Assembly (NCBI RefSeq): GCF_024231755.1
Contig: NZ_JAAEQH010000069.1
Coordinates: 1-33,501, forward strand
Direction: 5' to 3'
DNA from: Neptuniibacter sp.
GTDB taxonomy: Bacteria; Pseudomonadota; Gammaproteobacteria; Pseudomonadales; Balneatricaceae
Length of the DNA stretch: 33,501 nucleotides
This document shows positions 8,715 to 18,359 of the stretch, in pieces. Made by a program: the position numbers and the translations under genes. How positions within the stretch are numbered: position 1 is the first letter of the stretch; each line of letters begins with the position of its first letter. The notes beneath the pieces were generated by a model. It made no database searches. It saw nothing but the letters and a program-made list of their open reading frames with translations, and was not told the DNA's origin.

Positions 8715-9971
8715 ATGCAGGTACTGGTTTTAGGAGCAGGCGTGGTTGGCGTAACAAGCGCTTGGTATTTAGCCAAAGCAGGTCATGAGGTTACTGTTAT
8801 CGATCGACAGGTGGATGTCGCTTTAGAGACTAGTTATGCCAATGCAGGTCAGATATCTCCCGGTTACTCTGCACCTTGGGCTGGGCCAGGTATTCCATTA
8901 AAAGCTATCAAGTGGCTGATGCAAGATCTGGCTCCATTTATGATTAATGGTAAAGAGGTAGACCCACAGACTCTGAGTTGGATGACAAAGATGCTGACCA
9001 ACTGCACTGAAGGTGCATACCACGTTAACAAAGCACGCATGATGCGTCTGGCGGAATACAGCCGAGATTGTTTTATCGATCTGCGTAACGAACTGGATAT
9101 CAACTACGACCAACGCACCAAAGGTACGCTACAGGTATTCCGCACCCAGAAGCAGGTTGATGCTTCGAAAAAAGATATCTCTGTACTACAAGAATGCGGC
9201 GTGAACTTTCAGGTTTTAGACACAGAGGGTTGTGTCGAACACGAACCAGCCTTGGCTAATGTGAAAGAAAAAATCGTCGGAGGCCTGCGCCTGCCAGGCG
9301 ATGAAACCGGTGATTGTTTCAAGTTCAATAATGCACTTGCTGATGAATGCAAGAAGCTGGGCGTGAAGTTTGTAATGAAGACAGACATTCTCAGCATCAA
9401 CAGAGAAGGCGATAAGATTGTCGATGTATCTACATCACGCGGCAAAATGACAGCCGATTCCTATCTGGTTGCTATGGGTAGCTACTCAACTCCTATTCTG
9501 GCAGAGATTGATGTCAAAGTTCCGGTTTACCCGATAAAAGGTTACTCACTAACGCTGCCTATTGTTGATGCTGGTAAGGCCCCCACTTCAACCGTGATGG
9601 ATGAAACCTACAAAGTGGCCGTAACCCGTTTCGACGACCGTATCCGTGTGGGTGGTACTGCAGAAATTGCCTCCTACAACAAAGAGCTACAGGAAAAGCG
9701 CCGCGCCAATGTCGAGTTTGTCGTTAAAGACCTTTTCCCAGGTGGTGGTGATATTGAACATGCCGAATTCTGGACCGGCCTGCGCCCAATGACCCCGGAC
9801 GGTACCCCTATATTGGGAGAAACAAAATACTCCAACCTGTTCCTCAATACGGGACATGGGACACTGGGTTGGACCATGTCGCTTGGCTCCGGTAAATACG
9901 TTGCAGACGTGATTAGCCAACAGAAAACGGATATTGATCCAGAAGGGCTTTCTATAGCCCGATACGCATAA
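8715..9971 (+). CDS. dadA: D-amino acid dehydrogenase (small subunit type)
   Basis: A 418-residue FAD enzyme that oxidatively deaminates D-amino acids, chiefly D-alanine, to imino/2-oxo acids and passes electrons to the respiratory chain at the inner membrane. The N-terminal Rossmann motif [25 protein letters not shown] is intact, followed by the family segment [22 protein letters not shown]. The C-terminal FAD/substrate region reads [35 protein letters not shown]. Length fits DadA. The ATG at 8715 has GAGG eight bases upstream. It leads an operon with RidA, alanine racemase and a second Rid protein, so L-alanine would be racemised and then oxidised. Confidence 0.96.
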   Translation: MQVLVLGAGVVGVTSAWYLAKAGHEVTVIDRQVDVALETSYANAGQISPGYSAPWAGPGIPLKAIKWLMQDLAPFMINGKEVDPQTLSWMTKMLTNCTEGAYHVNKARMMRLAEYSRDCFIDLRNELDINYDQRTKGTLQVFRTQKQVDASKKDISVLQECGVNFQVLDTEGCVEHEPALANVKEKIVGGLRLPGDETGDCFKFNNALADECKKLGVKFVMKTDILSINREGDKIVDVSTSRGKMTADSYLVAMGSYSTPILAEIDVKVPVYPIKGYSLTLPIVDAGKAPTSTVMDETYKVAVTRFDDRIRVGGTAEIASYNKELQEKRRANVEFVVKDLFPGGGDIEHAEFWTGLRPMTPDGTPILGETKYSNLFLNTGHGTLGWTMSLGSGKYVADVISQQKTDIDPEGLSIARYA

Positions 9972-9993
9972 AAACGAATTTTACGATCCCACC

Positions 9994-10028
9994 GGCGCGG
10001 GCCTACCACCACTTTTTAGGCCGACGCC
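9994..10028 (+). repeat. Imperfect hairpin between dadA and ridA
   Basis: Arms GGCG and GGCCT pair with AGGCC and CGCC around a two-by-two internal loop, with a 13-base loop; nine base pairs in all. No T-run follows, so this is not an ordinary terminator. It may stabilise the dadA 3' end or tune expression of ridA downstream. Confidence 0.5.
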
Positions 10029-10055
10029 ATCCTATTTTCTAAAGGACGATATACA

Positions 10056-10439
10056 ATGAGCAATAAATCTATTATCTCTACTGATAAAGCACCTGCTGCT
10101 ATTGGTACATACTCGCAGGCAGTGAAAGCAGGTAACACTGTATACCTGTCTGGCCAGATTCCTCTAAACCCCGAAACCATGGAGATGGTAACAGAGTCAT
10201 TTGAGGCGCAGGCAGTTCAAGTGTTTGAAAACCTGAAGGCCGTTGCAGAAGCGGCAGGCGGTACGGTAAACGATTTTGTTAAGATCACAGTTCTGCTATC
10301 TGATCTGGAATACTTTGCCCAAGTTAACGAACTAATGGCGAAGTACTTTGATGCACCTTACCCTGCACGTGCAGCCTATGCGGTGAAAGCACTGCCCAAA
10401 GGTGCTGACATTGAAATTGAAGCAGTAATGGTCGTTTAA
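10056..10439 (+). CDS. ridA: RidA enamine/imine deaminase
   Basis: A 127-residue member of the RidA subgroup, which hydrolyses reactive enamines/imines such as 2-aminoacrylate to 2-oxo acids and ammonia in the cytosol. It shows the family start [29 protein letters not shown], the active-site Arg in [10 protein letters not shown] and the conserved C-terminal IEIEAVMV with the Glu that activates water. AGGA lies ten bases before the ATG. DadA forms imino acids, so a RidA encoded directly after it would speed their release as oxo acids and protect PLP enzymes such as the racemase encoded next. Confidence 0.95.
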   Translation: MSNKSIISTDKAPAAIGTYSQAVKAGNTVYLSGQIPLNPETMEMVTESFEAQAVQVFENLKAVAEAAGGTVNDFVKITVLLSDLEYFAQVNELMAKYFDAPYPARAAYAVKALPKGADIEIEAVMVV

Positions 10440-10483
10440 GCTGGATTTTCAGCGCCGTTATTTCGGCTAATTAGGAGTTTTCT

Positions 10484-11566
10484 ATGGCACGTGCCGCCAC
10501 AGCAACAATCAACCTGGATGCGATCCGGCATAATTATCGGTTGGCAAAGTCCGTTGCCCCTGAGCAGCAGGCAATCGCCATCATCAAAGCCGACGGTTAC
10601 GGTCACGGAGCAATAAAACTAGCCGAAGCACTGGAAAATGAAGCTGATGCCTTTGGTGTTGCCTGCATAGAAGAAGCTATGGAATTACGCGCCGAAGGTA
10701 TCCAATTACCCATTCTGCTGCTTGAAGGTTTTTTTGCTGCTAATGAACTGGAATACATCAGCAATAATAATCTTTGGTGCGCTGTCCACAGCCTGTTCCA
10801 GATTGATCAAATTGCTGCCGCAGATATCGCTAACCCCATCTCAGTCTGGCTGAAAATGGACAGTGGTATGCATCGTCTCGGTGTCCTGCCTGAGGAGTAT
10901 AAAGAGGCGTACGATAAGCTAGTCGCTCTTCCACAGGTAAAAGAAGTGGTATTGATGACTCACTTCTCCTCTGCCGATGAGCCGGAACTGGATACTACCT
11001 CAAATCAGATCAAGTTGTTTGATGAAACAACCGCAGGTATTGATGCGTCTGTTAGCCTGGCTAACTCGGCAGGTACTCTGGCACATACAAACGCACGTCG
11101 CAGTTGGCAGCGTCCAGGCATAATGCTTTACGGAGCGACGCCGTTCGCAACATCACAAGAACTCGCGGATCAACTGAAACCAGCAATGACGCTAAGCTCA
11201 GAAGTGATTGCTATCCGTGATCTGCAACCAGGTGATGCGGTGGGTTACAGCTGCACCTGGATCTGCGATAAACCGACCCGCGTCGGCACCGTTGCGATGG
11301 GCTATGCAGATGGTTATCCACGACACGCTAACAATGGCACCCCGGTTCTGGTCAACGGCAAACCAAGCCAGATTATTGGTCGTGTATCCATGGATATGTT
11401 GGCGGTAGATCTGACCGATATCCCGGAGGCTGAAGTTGGCGCTTACGTGGAGCTGTGGGGTGAAAACCTGCTCGCTTCCGACGTAGCTAAACATTGCGAC
11501 ACTATTCCTTATACCCTGTTCACCGGCATTACTCGTCGTGTGCACAAGAAATACATCGAGTCTTAA
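10484..11566 (+). CDS. dadX: Alanine racemase, catabolic DadX type
   Basis: A 360-residue fold-III PLP enzyme interconverting L- and D-alanine. The PLP-binding Lys35 lies in AIIKADGYGHG, and the opposing catalytic Tyr255 in VGYSCTW, followed by the RVGTVAMGYADGYPR segment; GRVSMDMLAVDLT marks the C-terminal domain. AGGAG lies six bases before the ATG. It belongs to the dad operon, indicating the catabolic role (supplying D-alanine to DadA) rather than the housekeeping cell-wall racemase, although it could do both if no other alr exists in the genome. Confidence 0.93.
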   Translation: MARAATATINLDAIRHNYRLAKSVAPEQQAIAIIKADGYGHGAIKLAEALENEADAFGVACIEEAMELRAEGIQLPILLLEGFFAANELEYISNNNLWCAVHSLFQIDQIAAADIANPISVWLKMDSGMHRLGVLPEEYKEAYDKLVALPQVKEVVLMTHFSSADEPELDTTSNQIKLFDETTAGIDASVSLANSAGTLAHTNARRSWQRPGIMLYGATPFATSQELADQLKPAMTLSSEVIAIRDLQPGDAVGYSCTWICDKPTRVGTVAMGYADGYPRHANNGTPVLVNGKPSQIIGRVSMDMLAVDLTDIPEAEVGAYVELWGENLLASDVAKHCDTIPYTLFTGITRRVHKKYIES

Positions 11567-11569
11567 TTA

Positions 11570-11917
11570 ATGAGTATTGAACGTATCGAATCCACACAGC
11601 GTATGAGCCGTATCGTAAAACACAACGGCACCGTTTACCTGTGCGGACAGACCGCTGGCGAAGCTGAGTGGGACATAACTGAACAGACACAGCGCTGCCT
11701 GAATAAAATCGATGATTTGCTTGAGAAAGCAGGCAGTAGCCGTAACCAGATGCTGTCTGTGACTATTTATATCCGTGATATGAAAGATTTTGCTGCCATG
11801 AACGCGGTCTGGGATGCCTGGATTGCTGACTGCGAAAAACCAGCCCGCGCCTGTGTGGAAGCCCGTATGGCCCGCCCGGAAATTCTGGTGGAACTGTCTG
11901 TTACTGCAGCATACTGA
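11570..11917 (+). CDS. YoaB-like Rid-family protein
   Basis: A 115-residue Rid-superfamily protein resembling E. coli YoaB (shared pattern DFAAMNxxWDAW and a PVR/PAR-C segment). It retains the Arg in KPARACVEA, but the C-terminal strand reads [10 protein letters not shown], so the Glu of true RidA (IEIEA) is replaced by Ser. Deaminase activity is therefore doubtful and its substrate unknown. It starts three bases after the racemase stop with little ribosome site, suggesting coupled translation as the last gene of the dad operon, just before a terminator. Confidence 0.88.
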   Translation: MSIERIESTQRMSRIVKHNGTVYLCGQTAGEAEWDITEQTQRCLNKIDDLLEKAGSSRNQMLSVTIYIRDMKDFAAMNAVWDAWIADCEKPARACVEARMARPEILVELSVTAAY

Positions 11918-11946
11918 ACGAAAGCAGATGCACTCAATTTTCAAAT

Positions 11947-11967
11947 CGGGCCTAGTGCCCGTTTTTT
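11947..11967 (+). terminator. Rho-independent terminator of the dad operon
   Basis: A five-base-pair GC stem (CGGGC/GCCCG) with loop CTAGT is followed directly by six Ts, 30 bases after the last dad gene. Confidence 0.8.
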
Positions 11968-12175
11968 ATGCCCTTCTGATTAGACAAACTATCCCTCTTA
12001 CTAAGCTACGGATAATTCATCTCGGCTAAAGCTAATAACAAACTATGGCCTGCACTACCCTTCGCGTACTAGGTGCCTTCAGACTATTTAGTGGTTTTAT
12101 TACTCTAAGAGAAAGCCAAAGGCTTGTTCGCAGGCTCCTTGATACCAAAAGTTTATTGCCGGTAGCATTCGCATG

Positions 12176-12188
12176 CCCTAAATTAGGG
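12176..12188. promoter_or_regulatory. Perfect palindrome upstream of the binding-protein gene
   Basis: CCCTAAATTAGGG is a perfect 13-base palindrome 30 bases before the start at 12219, the position of an operator for a repressor. No regulator gene adjoins it. Confidence 0.35.
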
Positions 12189-12218
12189 ACAAATAAATGA
12201 ATTAATCTAAAAAAACGA

Positions 12219-12989
12219 ATGCTGTCTATTCGCCACCTTTTCTCAGTACTTATTCTGCTTTTCGCTTTCGCAAAAAGTGCAACTGCTGACAAGATCACTA
12301 TTGCTGCGGATGTTTGGTGCCCATTTAACTGCGATCCCAGTGCTGACCAGCCGGGTTTTATGATCGAAGTTGCCAATAAAGTCTTCTCTGCCAGGGGGTA
12401 TGAGGTCAACTACATTGTCATGAGCTGGTCACGCGCTATTAGGGAAGCGGAATTGGGCAATATAAACGGTATTATTGGTGCTTTCCCTGGGGATGCGCCT
12501 CATTTTATTTTCCCGGAACAGGAATTATCGATTCTCAGCAATACCTTCTTTATCCACAAGGACAGCAACTGGCGCTATCAAGGAGTGGACTCATTAAAGC
12601 AGATTCAGCTTGTTGCTATTTCTGGTTACGATTACGGCCCTGAGCTGCGCGACTATATTCAGCAAAGCGGTTCTGAACATGTTTCGCTTCTCAGTGGACA
12701 AGGCCAGCCCCTGCGCCGTGGTATCAAAATGCTAAATCTCAAGCGAGTCGGTGCGATAGTAGAAGCAGATCAAGTCTTCTGGTATACCGCCCAACAGCTG
12801 GGGGTAGCAGAAAACTTTAAAGCAGCAGGACGCTCCAGCGAACCAATGAAATCCTACATAGCCTTTTCCCCTGCCCTGGAAAATTCATCTGAGTTTGCCC
12901 AGATCCTCTCTGAAGGAATAGTGACACTAAGGGCATCTGGAGAATTAGCGGAAATTCTGCAGAAATATGGCCTTAAAGACTGGCGCTAA
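12219..12989 (+). CDS. Periplasmic family-3 type solute-binding protein, orphan
   Basis: A 256-residue secreted protein of the amino-acid/polar-solute binding type (SBP_bac_3-like). Residues 1-23 form a signal peptide with a likely cut after KSATA. The mature part starts DKITIAADVWCPFNCDP, then GFMIEVANKVFSARGYEVNYIVMSWSRAIREAELGNINGIIGAF, the first lobe of the fold, and ends with ASGELAEILQKYGLKDW. No permease or ATPase of the importer class adjoins it; the ABC protein downstream is exporter-like. It may serve a distant transporter or a sensor. The ATG follows an A-rich tract with no clear Shine-Dalgarno. Confidence 0.85.
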   Translation: MLSIRHLFSVLILLFAFAKSATADKITIAADVWCPFNCDPSADQPGFMIEVANKVFSARGYEVNYIVMSWSRAIREAELGNINGIIGAFPGDAPHFIFPEQELSILSNTFFIHKDSNWRYQGVDSLKQIQLVAISGYDYGPELRDYIQQSGSEHVSLLSGQGQPLRRGIKMLNLKRVGAIVEADQVFWYTAQQLGVAENFKAAGRSSEPMKSYIAFSPALENSSEFAQILSEGIVTLRASGELAEILQKYGLKDWR

Positions 12990-13099
12990 TTGTTAAGCCA
13001 GACTATTTTGAAGCCCCTTAAAACATCGCTCTATTGAACTAATCTTGATAAATTAGCTCACATCCTAAAGCTATTGCCACGACCCCTGTTCAGGTTCTT

Positions 13100-14929
13100 A
13101 TGTTTTCTTTTTTTGAAAAACTTGTATCTGCGTTTCCAGACGTAGATCCTCAGCAACCACCCAAAGGCATCTACCGTTTCTGTCGCCATTACACTAAGGG
13201 GATGGAAGGGCCATTGCTTATGATGTCTGTTTTGACTGCATCGATTGCAATTCTGGAAGTCAGTTTATTTAGTTTCATGGGCCAGTTAGTTGATTGGCTA
13301 TCAAATAAAGACCGGGAGACATTCCTCGATGAGGAAGCCGGGACACTGGTTCTGATGAGCCTTATCCCCTTAGTAGCTTTGCCTTTAGCTGGGCTTCTAC
13401 ACTCTTTGGTCACCCATCAAACACTCTTAGGCAACTACCCTATGGCTATCCGTTGGCTGGCCCATCGTTATCTGCTTAAGCAAAGTGTTTCTTTTTATGC
13501 CAATGACTTTGCCGGCCGTATCTCAACCAAAGTTATGCAAACCGCGCTGGCTGTCCGTGAATCGGTAATGAAGCTGCTGGATGTAATGATGTTCGTGGCC
13601 GTGTACTTCTGCGCTATGCTAGTGCTGGTAGCACAGTCAGATCTACGCTTGGCTCTGCCTCTGTTAATTTGGTTAGTTTTCTACATCGGCATTCAATGCT
13701 ACTTCGTTCCCAAGCTTAAGCAGATCTCTACCGAACAAGCTGACGCACGGGCGATGATGACCGGACGGATAGTTGATTCATACTCTAATATTGCGACCGT
13801 CAAACTTTTTTCCCATACATCCAGAGAAGCTGAATATGCCAAAGAAGGTATGGATGCATTTATGGGAACAGTGCATAAACAGATGCGTCTGGTCACACTC
13901 CTGAACATGAGTGTACAGACCATAAATCACCTGCTCGCATTCTCTATTGCCGCCCTATCCATCTGGTTGTGGCTCAATGAAGCAGTCACTGTTGGCGCTA
14001 TCGCTATCGCCATAGCTCTGGCTCTGCGTTTGAACGGTATGGCTCATTGGATTATGTGGGAGATCAGCGCTCTTTTTGAAAACATCGGTACCGTCGCCGA
14101 TGGTATGGAAACACTGTCACAACCCCTGGAGATCGAAGATCAAAGCAGTGCCGAAAAAATACGGGTCAGTAACGGTCATATCCGGTTCGATGATGTCTGT
14201 TTCCACTACGGCGAAAATAAAAAAGTTATAGAAAGCTTAAACCTTAATATTCAACCCGGAGAAAAAATTGGCCTGGTGGGCCGCTCCGGGGCGGGTAAAT
14301 CGACGGTGGTTAATCTGTTGATGCGTTTCTTTGATATTGAATCAGGCACCATCACTGTAGACGGGCAGGACATAAGAAGCTGTTTGCAGGATTCGCTTAG
14401 GGAACAGATCGGTATGGTGACTCAGGATACAGCCCTGCTGCACCGTTCCGTACGGGACAATCTACTCTACGGCAAACCCGACGCCAGTGAAGAGCAGATG
14501 ATCGAAGCCGCCAAGAAAGCGGAAGCCCACGAATTTATTCTTGGCCTTACTGATCCTCAAGGCAGAACGGGGTACGACGCCCATGTAGGAGAGCGCGGGG
14601 TCAAACTATCCGGCGGTCAACGCCAACGCATCGCCATTGCCCGAGTGCTACTGAAAGATGCACCTATTCTGGTATTAGATGAAGCAACATCTGCCTTGGA
14701 TTCAGAAGTCGAAGCCGCTATTCAGGCCAGCTTGTATAAATTGATGGAAGGCAAAACCGTTATCGCCATTGCCCACCGCCTCTCTACTATCGCAGCACTG
14801 GATCGGTTGGTTGTGCTGGATAAAGGTGACATCGTAGAACAGGGCACCCATAAAGAACTGGTCAACAGTAATGGGATCTATGCCCAACTATGGGAACACC
14901 AGACGGGAGGGTTCCTGGGCTCAGATTGA
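13100..14929 (+). CDS. Exporter-type ABC transporter, fused permease and ATPase
   Basis: A 609-residue half-transporter of the multidrug/lipid exporter class that would work as a homodimer in the inner membrane. Membrane segments lie roughly at residues 35-75, 90-115, 155-210 and 270-320. The nucleotide-binding domain (about 355-600) shows Walker A GRSGAGKST near 394, Q-loop MVTQDTAL, signature LSGGQRQR near 503, Walker B ILVLDEATSALD and H-loop AIAHRLST. The N-terminus includes a long cytosolic lead (residues 1-35). The gene is monocistronic, with folE 163 bases after it. Substrate cannot be told; export of a drug, lipid or peptide are all possible. Confidence 0.93.
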   Translation: MFSFFEKLVSAFPDVDPQQPPKGIYRFCRHYTKGMEGPLLMMSVLTASIAILEVSLFSFMGQLVDWLSNKDRETFLDEEAGTLVLMSLIPLVALPLAGLLHSLVTHQTLLGNYPMAIRWLAHRYLLKQSVSFYANDFAGRISTKVMQTALAVRESVMKLLDVMMFVAVYFCAMLVLVAQSDLRLALPLLIWLVFYIGIQCYFVPKLKQISTEQADARAMMTGRIVDSYSNIATVKLFSHTSREAEYAKEGMDAFMGTVHKQMRLVTLLNMSVQTINHLLAFSIAALSIWLWLNEAVTVGAIAIAIALALRLNGMAHWIMWEISALFENIGTVADGMETLSQPLEIEDQSSAEKIRVSNGHIRFDDVCFHYGENKKVIESLNLNIQPGEKIGLVGRSGAGKSTVVNLLMRFFDIESGTITVDGQDIRSCLQDSLREQIGMVTQDTALLHRSVRDNLLYGKPDASEEQMIEAAKKAEAHEFILGLTDPQGRTGYDAHVGERGVKLSGGQRQRIAIARVLLKDAPILVLDEATSALDSEVEAAIQASLYKLMEGKTVIAIAHRLSTIAALDRLVVLDKGDIVEQGTHKELVNSNGIYAQLWEHQTGGFLGSD

Positions 14930-15092
14930 TAAGAGTTTAAGATAATTATGGCTTTGAATAACAAGGTCTTGGTATAGCTGCTGTGGTAGCAGATCCCACA
15001 AATAAACACTAATCTAAAACGATGTCTGCTCCGGAAACATCTATAAGTAGCCATCGCAGACCACTGGCCGACAGCAAGAAAAGGATTACAAT

Positions 15093-15731
15093 ATGATCTC
15101 CCCAGAAGCGAAAGCGGTCCGTGATCAACTGATCGAAAAAGGATTGGAGACACCCACCTTCGACAATGGAATGTCAGAAGAACAACGTTACGAACGCATA
15201 AAAAGCCTGATGACCGAAGTCATGGGCACACTGGGCCTGAATCTGGATGATGACAGCCTCCACGAAACGCCACACCGTATTGCCAAGATGTACGTGTACG
15301 AAATATTCTCCGGACTGGACTATTCCAACTTTCCGCAGATCGCCATGATCGAAAATAAGATGGATTTGGAGGAGATGGTTAAGGTACGAGATATCAGTGT
15401 CATCAGTTCCTGCGAACACCATTTCGTGACCATAGACGGAACAGCAAAAGTCGCTTATATCCCCAACAAAAAAATTATCGGTTTATCCAAGATCAACAGG
15501 TTAGTTCGCTTTTTCAGCCAGCGTCCGCAGGTTCAGGAGCGTCTTACGAAACAGATCCTAATCGCCCTGCAAACCCTTTTGGAAACAGATAATGTGGCTG
15601 TCTCAATCAATGCAACACACTACTGTGTCAAATCCCGTGGCGTTATGGATGTAAACTCTCAAACCGAAACAACGGCGTTGGGCGGTATTTTCAAATCTAA
15701 CGAGAGAACACGAGCTGAGTTTCTGGCTTAA
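15093..15731 (+). CDS. folE: GTP cyclohydrolase I
   Basis: A 212-residue enzyme converting GTP to dihydroneopterin triphosphate, the first step to folate and pterins. Zinc ligands are visible: Cys107 and His110 in SSCEHHF, and Cys178 in [21 protein letters not shown] near residue 55 and the [23 protein letters not shown] segment are typical of the zinc form. The C-terminal catalytic region [10 protein letters not shown] is intact. AGGA precedes the ATG by eight bases. An accessory folE near photolyase and light-stress genes would fit supply of the pterin (MTHF) antenna of photolyase, but no ECF-type promoter signature was found before it. Confidence 0.96.
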   Translation: MISPEAKAVRDQLIEKGLETPTFDNGMSEEQRYERIKSLMTEVMGTLGLNLDDDSLHETPHRIAKMYVYEIFSGLDYSNFPQIAMIENKMDLEEMVKVRDISVISSCEHHFVTIDGTAKVAYIPNKKIIGLSKINRLVRFFSQRPQVQERLTKQILIALQTLLETDNVAVSINATHYCVKSRGVMDVNSQTETTALGGIFKSNERTRAEFLA

Positions 15732-15761
15732 AAAGCCGATGCTATGGCAATAAATAAACAA

Positions 15762-18359
15762 CTAATGTTCGAGATACTGCTGCGACCATTCCCAAAATGT
15801 ATCTACGCTGAGAGGTCGGCTGAAGTAAAAACCCTGTAATCTATCGCAATGCATTTCAGAAAGTATCTCTGCCTGCTGGAGGGTTTCAACACCCTCCGCA
15901 ACTATAGTTAACCCCAAGCCCTTACTCATACTGGCCGCAGCCGAAACTAACGATAAATCTTCGGCATCGTGCTCAATATCCCGGACAAAAGTTCGATCAA
16001 TCTTGAGAATATCAAAGGGGAACTTCTTAAGATTACTCAATGATGAGTATCCCGTACCAAAATCATCCATCGCTAACTTAAGGCCGATATCCTTCAGATC
16101 AGTCAGAATCTTACTTGCCTCTTGTGGATTACGTATCAAAAGCCCCTCTGTCATCTCCAGCATCAACTGATCTGCTGGGAAATTATGTTTTTCAATGGCA
16201 GATTGAATCACGGGTTTCAGCTCATTACCGTTGATCTGACGAGGCGAAACGTTAATAGAAAGGGATAAACGGCCCAAACCAGATTTCTGCCACTGGCTAA
16301 CCTGCGCCACAGCCGTTTCCACAACCCAATTTCCAATTGGAACAATAAGGCCACTTTGCTCTGCAATACCGATAAACTCATCTGGCATCACCCGTCCAAG
16401 ATCAGAGTTTTCCCAGCGAATCAGTGCTTCAACACCCACTAAGCTTTTATCAACTGCATCAATAATAGGTTGATATAGGAGATAAACCTCGTCTCTTTCC
16501 AAAGCACCTTTAAGCTGGTTCTCAATATCGATTCGTTTACGTAGATTTTCATGAATGGACTGGTTGAAAAAGTGGTAGGTATTCTTACCCGCCTCTTTGG
16601 CCTGATACATCGCTAGATCCGCATTACGCAGTAAAACAGCTCCATCCTGGCCATCTTCAGGGTAAACAGCTAAGCCAATGCTTGGCGTTACTGACAGTTC
16701 ATTATTACCCAGCTTGAAAGGTTGTGAAAAAGCCTTACTAATTTTATTAAGTACCGGCTGACAAGCCTCCCTCGAAGGCAGATGAGTCATTATCAAAAGA
16801 AACTCATCTCCACCCAGTCGGGCGACCGTGTCCGAATCTCTTACTGATCGTTTCAGACGTTGAGCTGCCTGTACTAATAGAGCATCCCCCATTTCATGGC
16901 CGAGTGAATCATTTACATTTTTGAAGCCATCAAGGTCGATAAACATCAGGGCCAGTTTTTCATTATTACGCTGGGCATAAATAACACTCTGCGCCAACCT
17001 GTCCATAGCCAGAGTACGGTTAGGTAACTCTGTTAGAGCGTCATAACGCGCCTGATACAGTATTTTCTGATCTTGCTCTTTACGCTCGGTGATATCCACT
17101 TTGATAACCAGATAATGGGTAAGAACCCCATTTTCATCTGCAACGGGCGATATGTGGGTATATTCCCAATACAGCTCACCACTCTTACGTTGATTACAAA
17201 GCTCCCCTCGCCATTCTTCCCCCGCATTGACCGCCGCCCATATCTCGTTACTCACCTCTGCTCCGTTCTGCTCTTCATTCAAAAGATTAGTAGGTCCATC
17301 TTTTATCTCTTCAGCGCTATAACCGGAGCAATCGGTAAATGCTTGATTGACATACTCAACACTGCCATCAACCCGGACGATGATCACACTAACCGGGCTT
17401 TGCGCTACTGCAGGCGAAAGAATCCTCAATTCCTCCTCCATCTTGCGACGTTCATCAATCTCTGCCTGTAATCTGAGGTTAGTATCAGAAAGTTCTTCCG
17501 TACGCTGCTCTACCCTGATTTCAAGCTCTTCACGTGCCTGATTAAGGGCACGTTGTCTTGTGGCTACCTTCTCCCGCATCGCGTTGAAAGCAACCGCAAG
17601 CTCGGCTAATTCATCGTTACCTCGGATATCTATCTCATCATCCACTTTGCCCGCAGCTACCTGATTAAATGCATCATGCAGGTAGTTCACACGACCAGAA
17701 AGATAGCGAGCAAACAAAAGCAGTAGTGCCACCCCTATGAACATGGCTGCCACAGAGATAATTAGAAAGTTATGACGTTGATTTTCCAAGTCATCAGCTG
17801 CCAGTTGGTAGGATTGCTCCGCATCACGTTCAATAAGTTGGGATAGTTTCTCCAGCTTGATGATAAGCGTGTCAAAACGGGGATGGGCCTGATAGGTGGA
17901 TAAACGAATCACTTCGTCAATATCCATACTGGAAGCAGCCTGCTCTACCTGCTCCAGGCTTTCAGTCAGTAGTAGCCAATTCTGCTCTATCTGCCTGATC
18001 GGATCTTTGTATACAGATCGGTTCGCCTGCGCAAAAGAAACCAGAGATTCAGCGAAAGTTTCTACTTGCTTTTCCATCTCCGCAATTTCTGCCGCTAAAG
18101 CAAAGTAGTCATGAATCTGAGGGAGATTAGCTTCAGTCACTCGCAGACGGTACATCTGCGACTGCAGATTACTCATATCCGCCAGAGGTTTAACCGTTTC
18201 TTTACGGACCTGTTCTTGTCTCTCCGCGGCTCTTTGAATAACACTATTGCCCAATGACAACAGCATAAAAATAAAGACCATAACAACGGTAGCGCCCGTC
18301 AGTAACTTGCGCTTAAATGATATCCTTGGTTTAACCTGCGGCTCTTTCTGCTGCATCAT
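15762..18359 (-). CDS. Membrane HAMP-PAS-GGDEF-EAL c-di-GMP enzyme
   Basis: An 865-residue inner-membrane receptor. TM1 (about 19-38) and TM2 (about 197-219) bracket a helical periplasmic domain of about 160 residues. HAMP (about 219-272), a coiled coil, PAS (about 310-430), GGDEF (about 437-595) and EAL (about 615-860) follow. The cyclase motif RLGGDEF and an RxxD inhibitory site (RDSD) are intact, as are EAL residues EALIRW, NVSPRQ, EMTEG, DDFGTG, KIDRTF, AEGVE and QGFYFSRP, so both activities are possible. The gene overlaps the stop of the upstream binding-protein gene by four bases (ATGA), tying the two together. The periplasmic domain may read the loaded state of that binding protein. 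Confidence 0.95.
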   Translation of the reverse strand: MMQQKEPQVKPRISFKRKLLTGATVVMVFIFMLLSLGNSVIQRAAERQEQVRKETVKPLADMSNLQSQMYRLRVTEANLPQIHDYFALAAEIAEMEKQVETFAESLVSFAQANRSVYKDPIRQIEQNWLLLTESLEQVEQAASSMDIDEVIRLSTYQAHPRFDTLIIKLEKLSQLIERDAEQSYQLAADDLENQRHNFLIISVAAMFIGVALLLLFARYLSGRVNYLHDAFNQVAAGKVDDEIDIRGNDELAELAVAFNAMREKVATRQRALNQAREELEIRVEQRTEELSDTNLRLQAEIDERRKMEEELRILSPAVAQSPVSVIIVRVDGSVEYVNQAFTDCSGYSAEEIKDGPTNLLNEEQNGAEVSNEIWAAVNAGEEWRGELCNQRKSGELYWEYTHISPVADENGVLTHYLVIKVDITERKEQDQKILYQARYDALTELPNRTLAMDRLAQSVIYAQRNNEKLALMFIDLDGFKNVNDSLGHEMGDALLVQAAQRLKRSVRDSDTVARLGGDEFLLIMTHLPSREACQPVLNKISKAFSQPFKLGNNELSVTPSIGLAVYPEDGQDGAVLLRNADLAMYQAKEAGKNTYHFFNQSIHENLRKRIDIENQLKGALERDEVYLLYQPIIDAVDKSLVGVEALIRWENSDLGRVMPDEFIGIAEQSGLIVPIGNWVVETAVAQVSQWQKSGLGRLSLSINVSPRQINGNELKPVIQSAIEKHNFPADQLMLEMTEGLLIRNPQEASKILTDLKDIGLKLAMDDFGTGYSSLSNLKKFPFDILKIDRTFVRDIEHDAEDLSLVSAAASMSKGLGLTIVAEGVETLQQAEILSEMHCDRLQGFYFSRPLSVDTFWEWSQQYLEH

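Larger units (their letters stand above)
11918..12218. other. 301-base intergenic region
   Basis: It holds the dad-operon terminator near its left end and a 13-base palindrome near its right end. Between them (about 11970-12170) I see no convincing gene, RNA or repeat; the overlapping minus-strand reading frame has no recognisable protein character. Confidence 0.6.

Noticed and set aside
12032-12409. Minus-strand 125-codon open frame across the intergenic region and the binding-protein start
   Set aside because: It overlaps the signal-peptide coding part of a clear gene, has no recognisable domain and an unlikely composition; treated as a shadow frame.
14979-15000. Terminator after the exporter-type ABC gene
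   Set aside because: Only short five-base stems are found and no T-run follows.
14930-15092. ECF-type promoter before folE
   Set aside because: No TGATC with CGTA at 16 bases is present on the plus strand in this gap.
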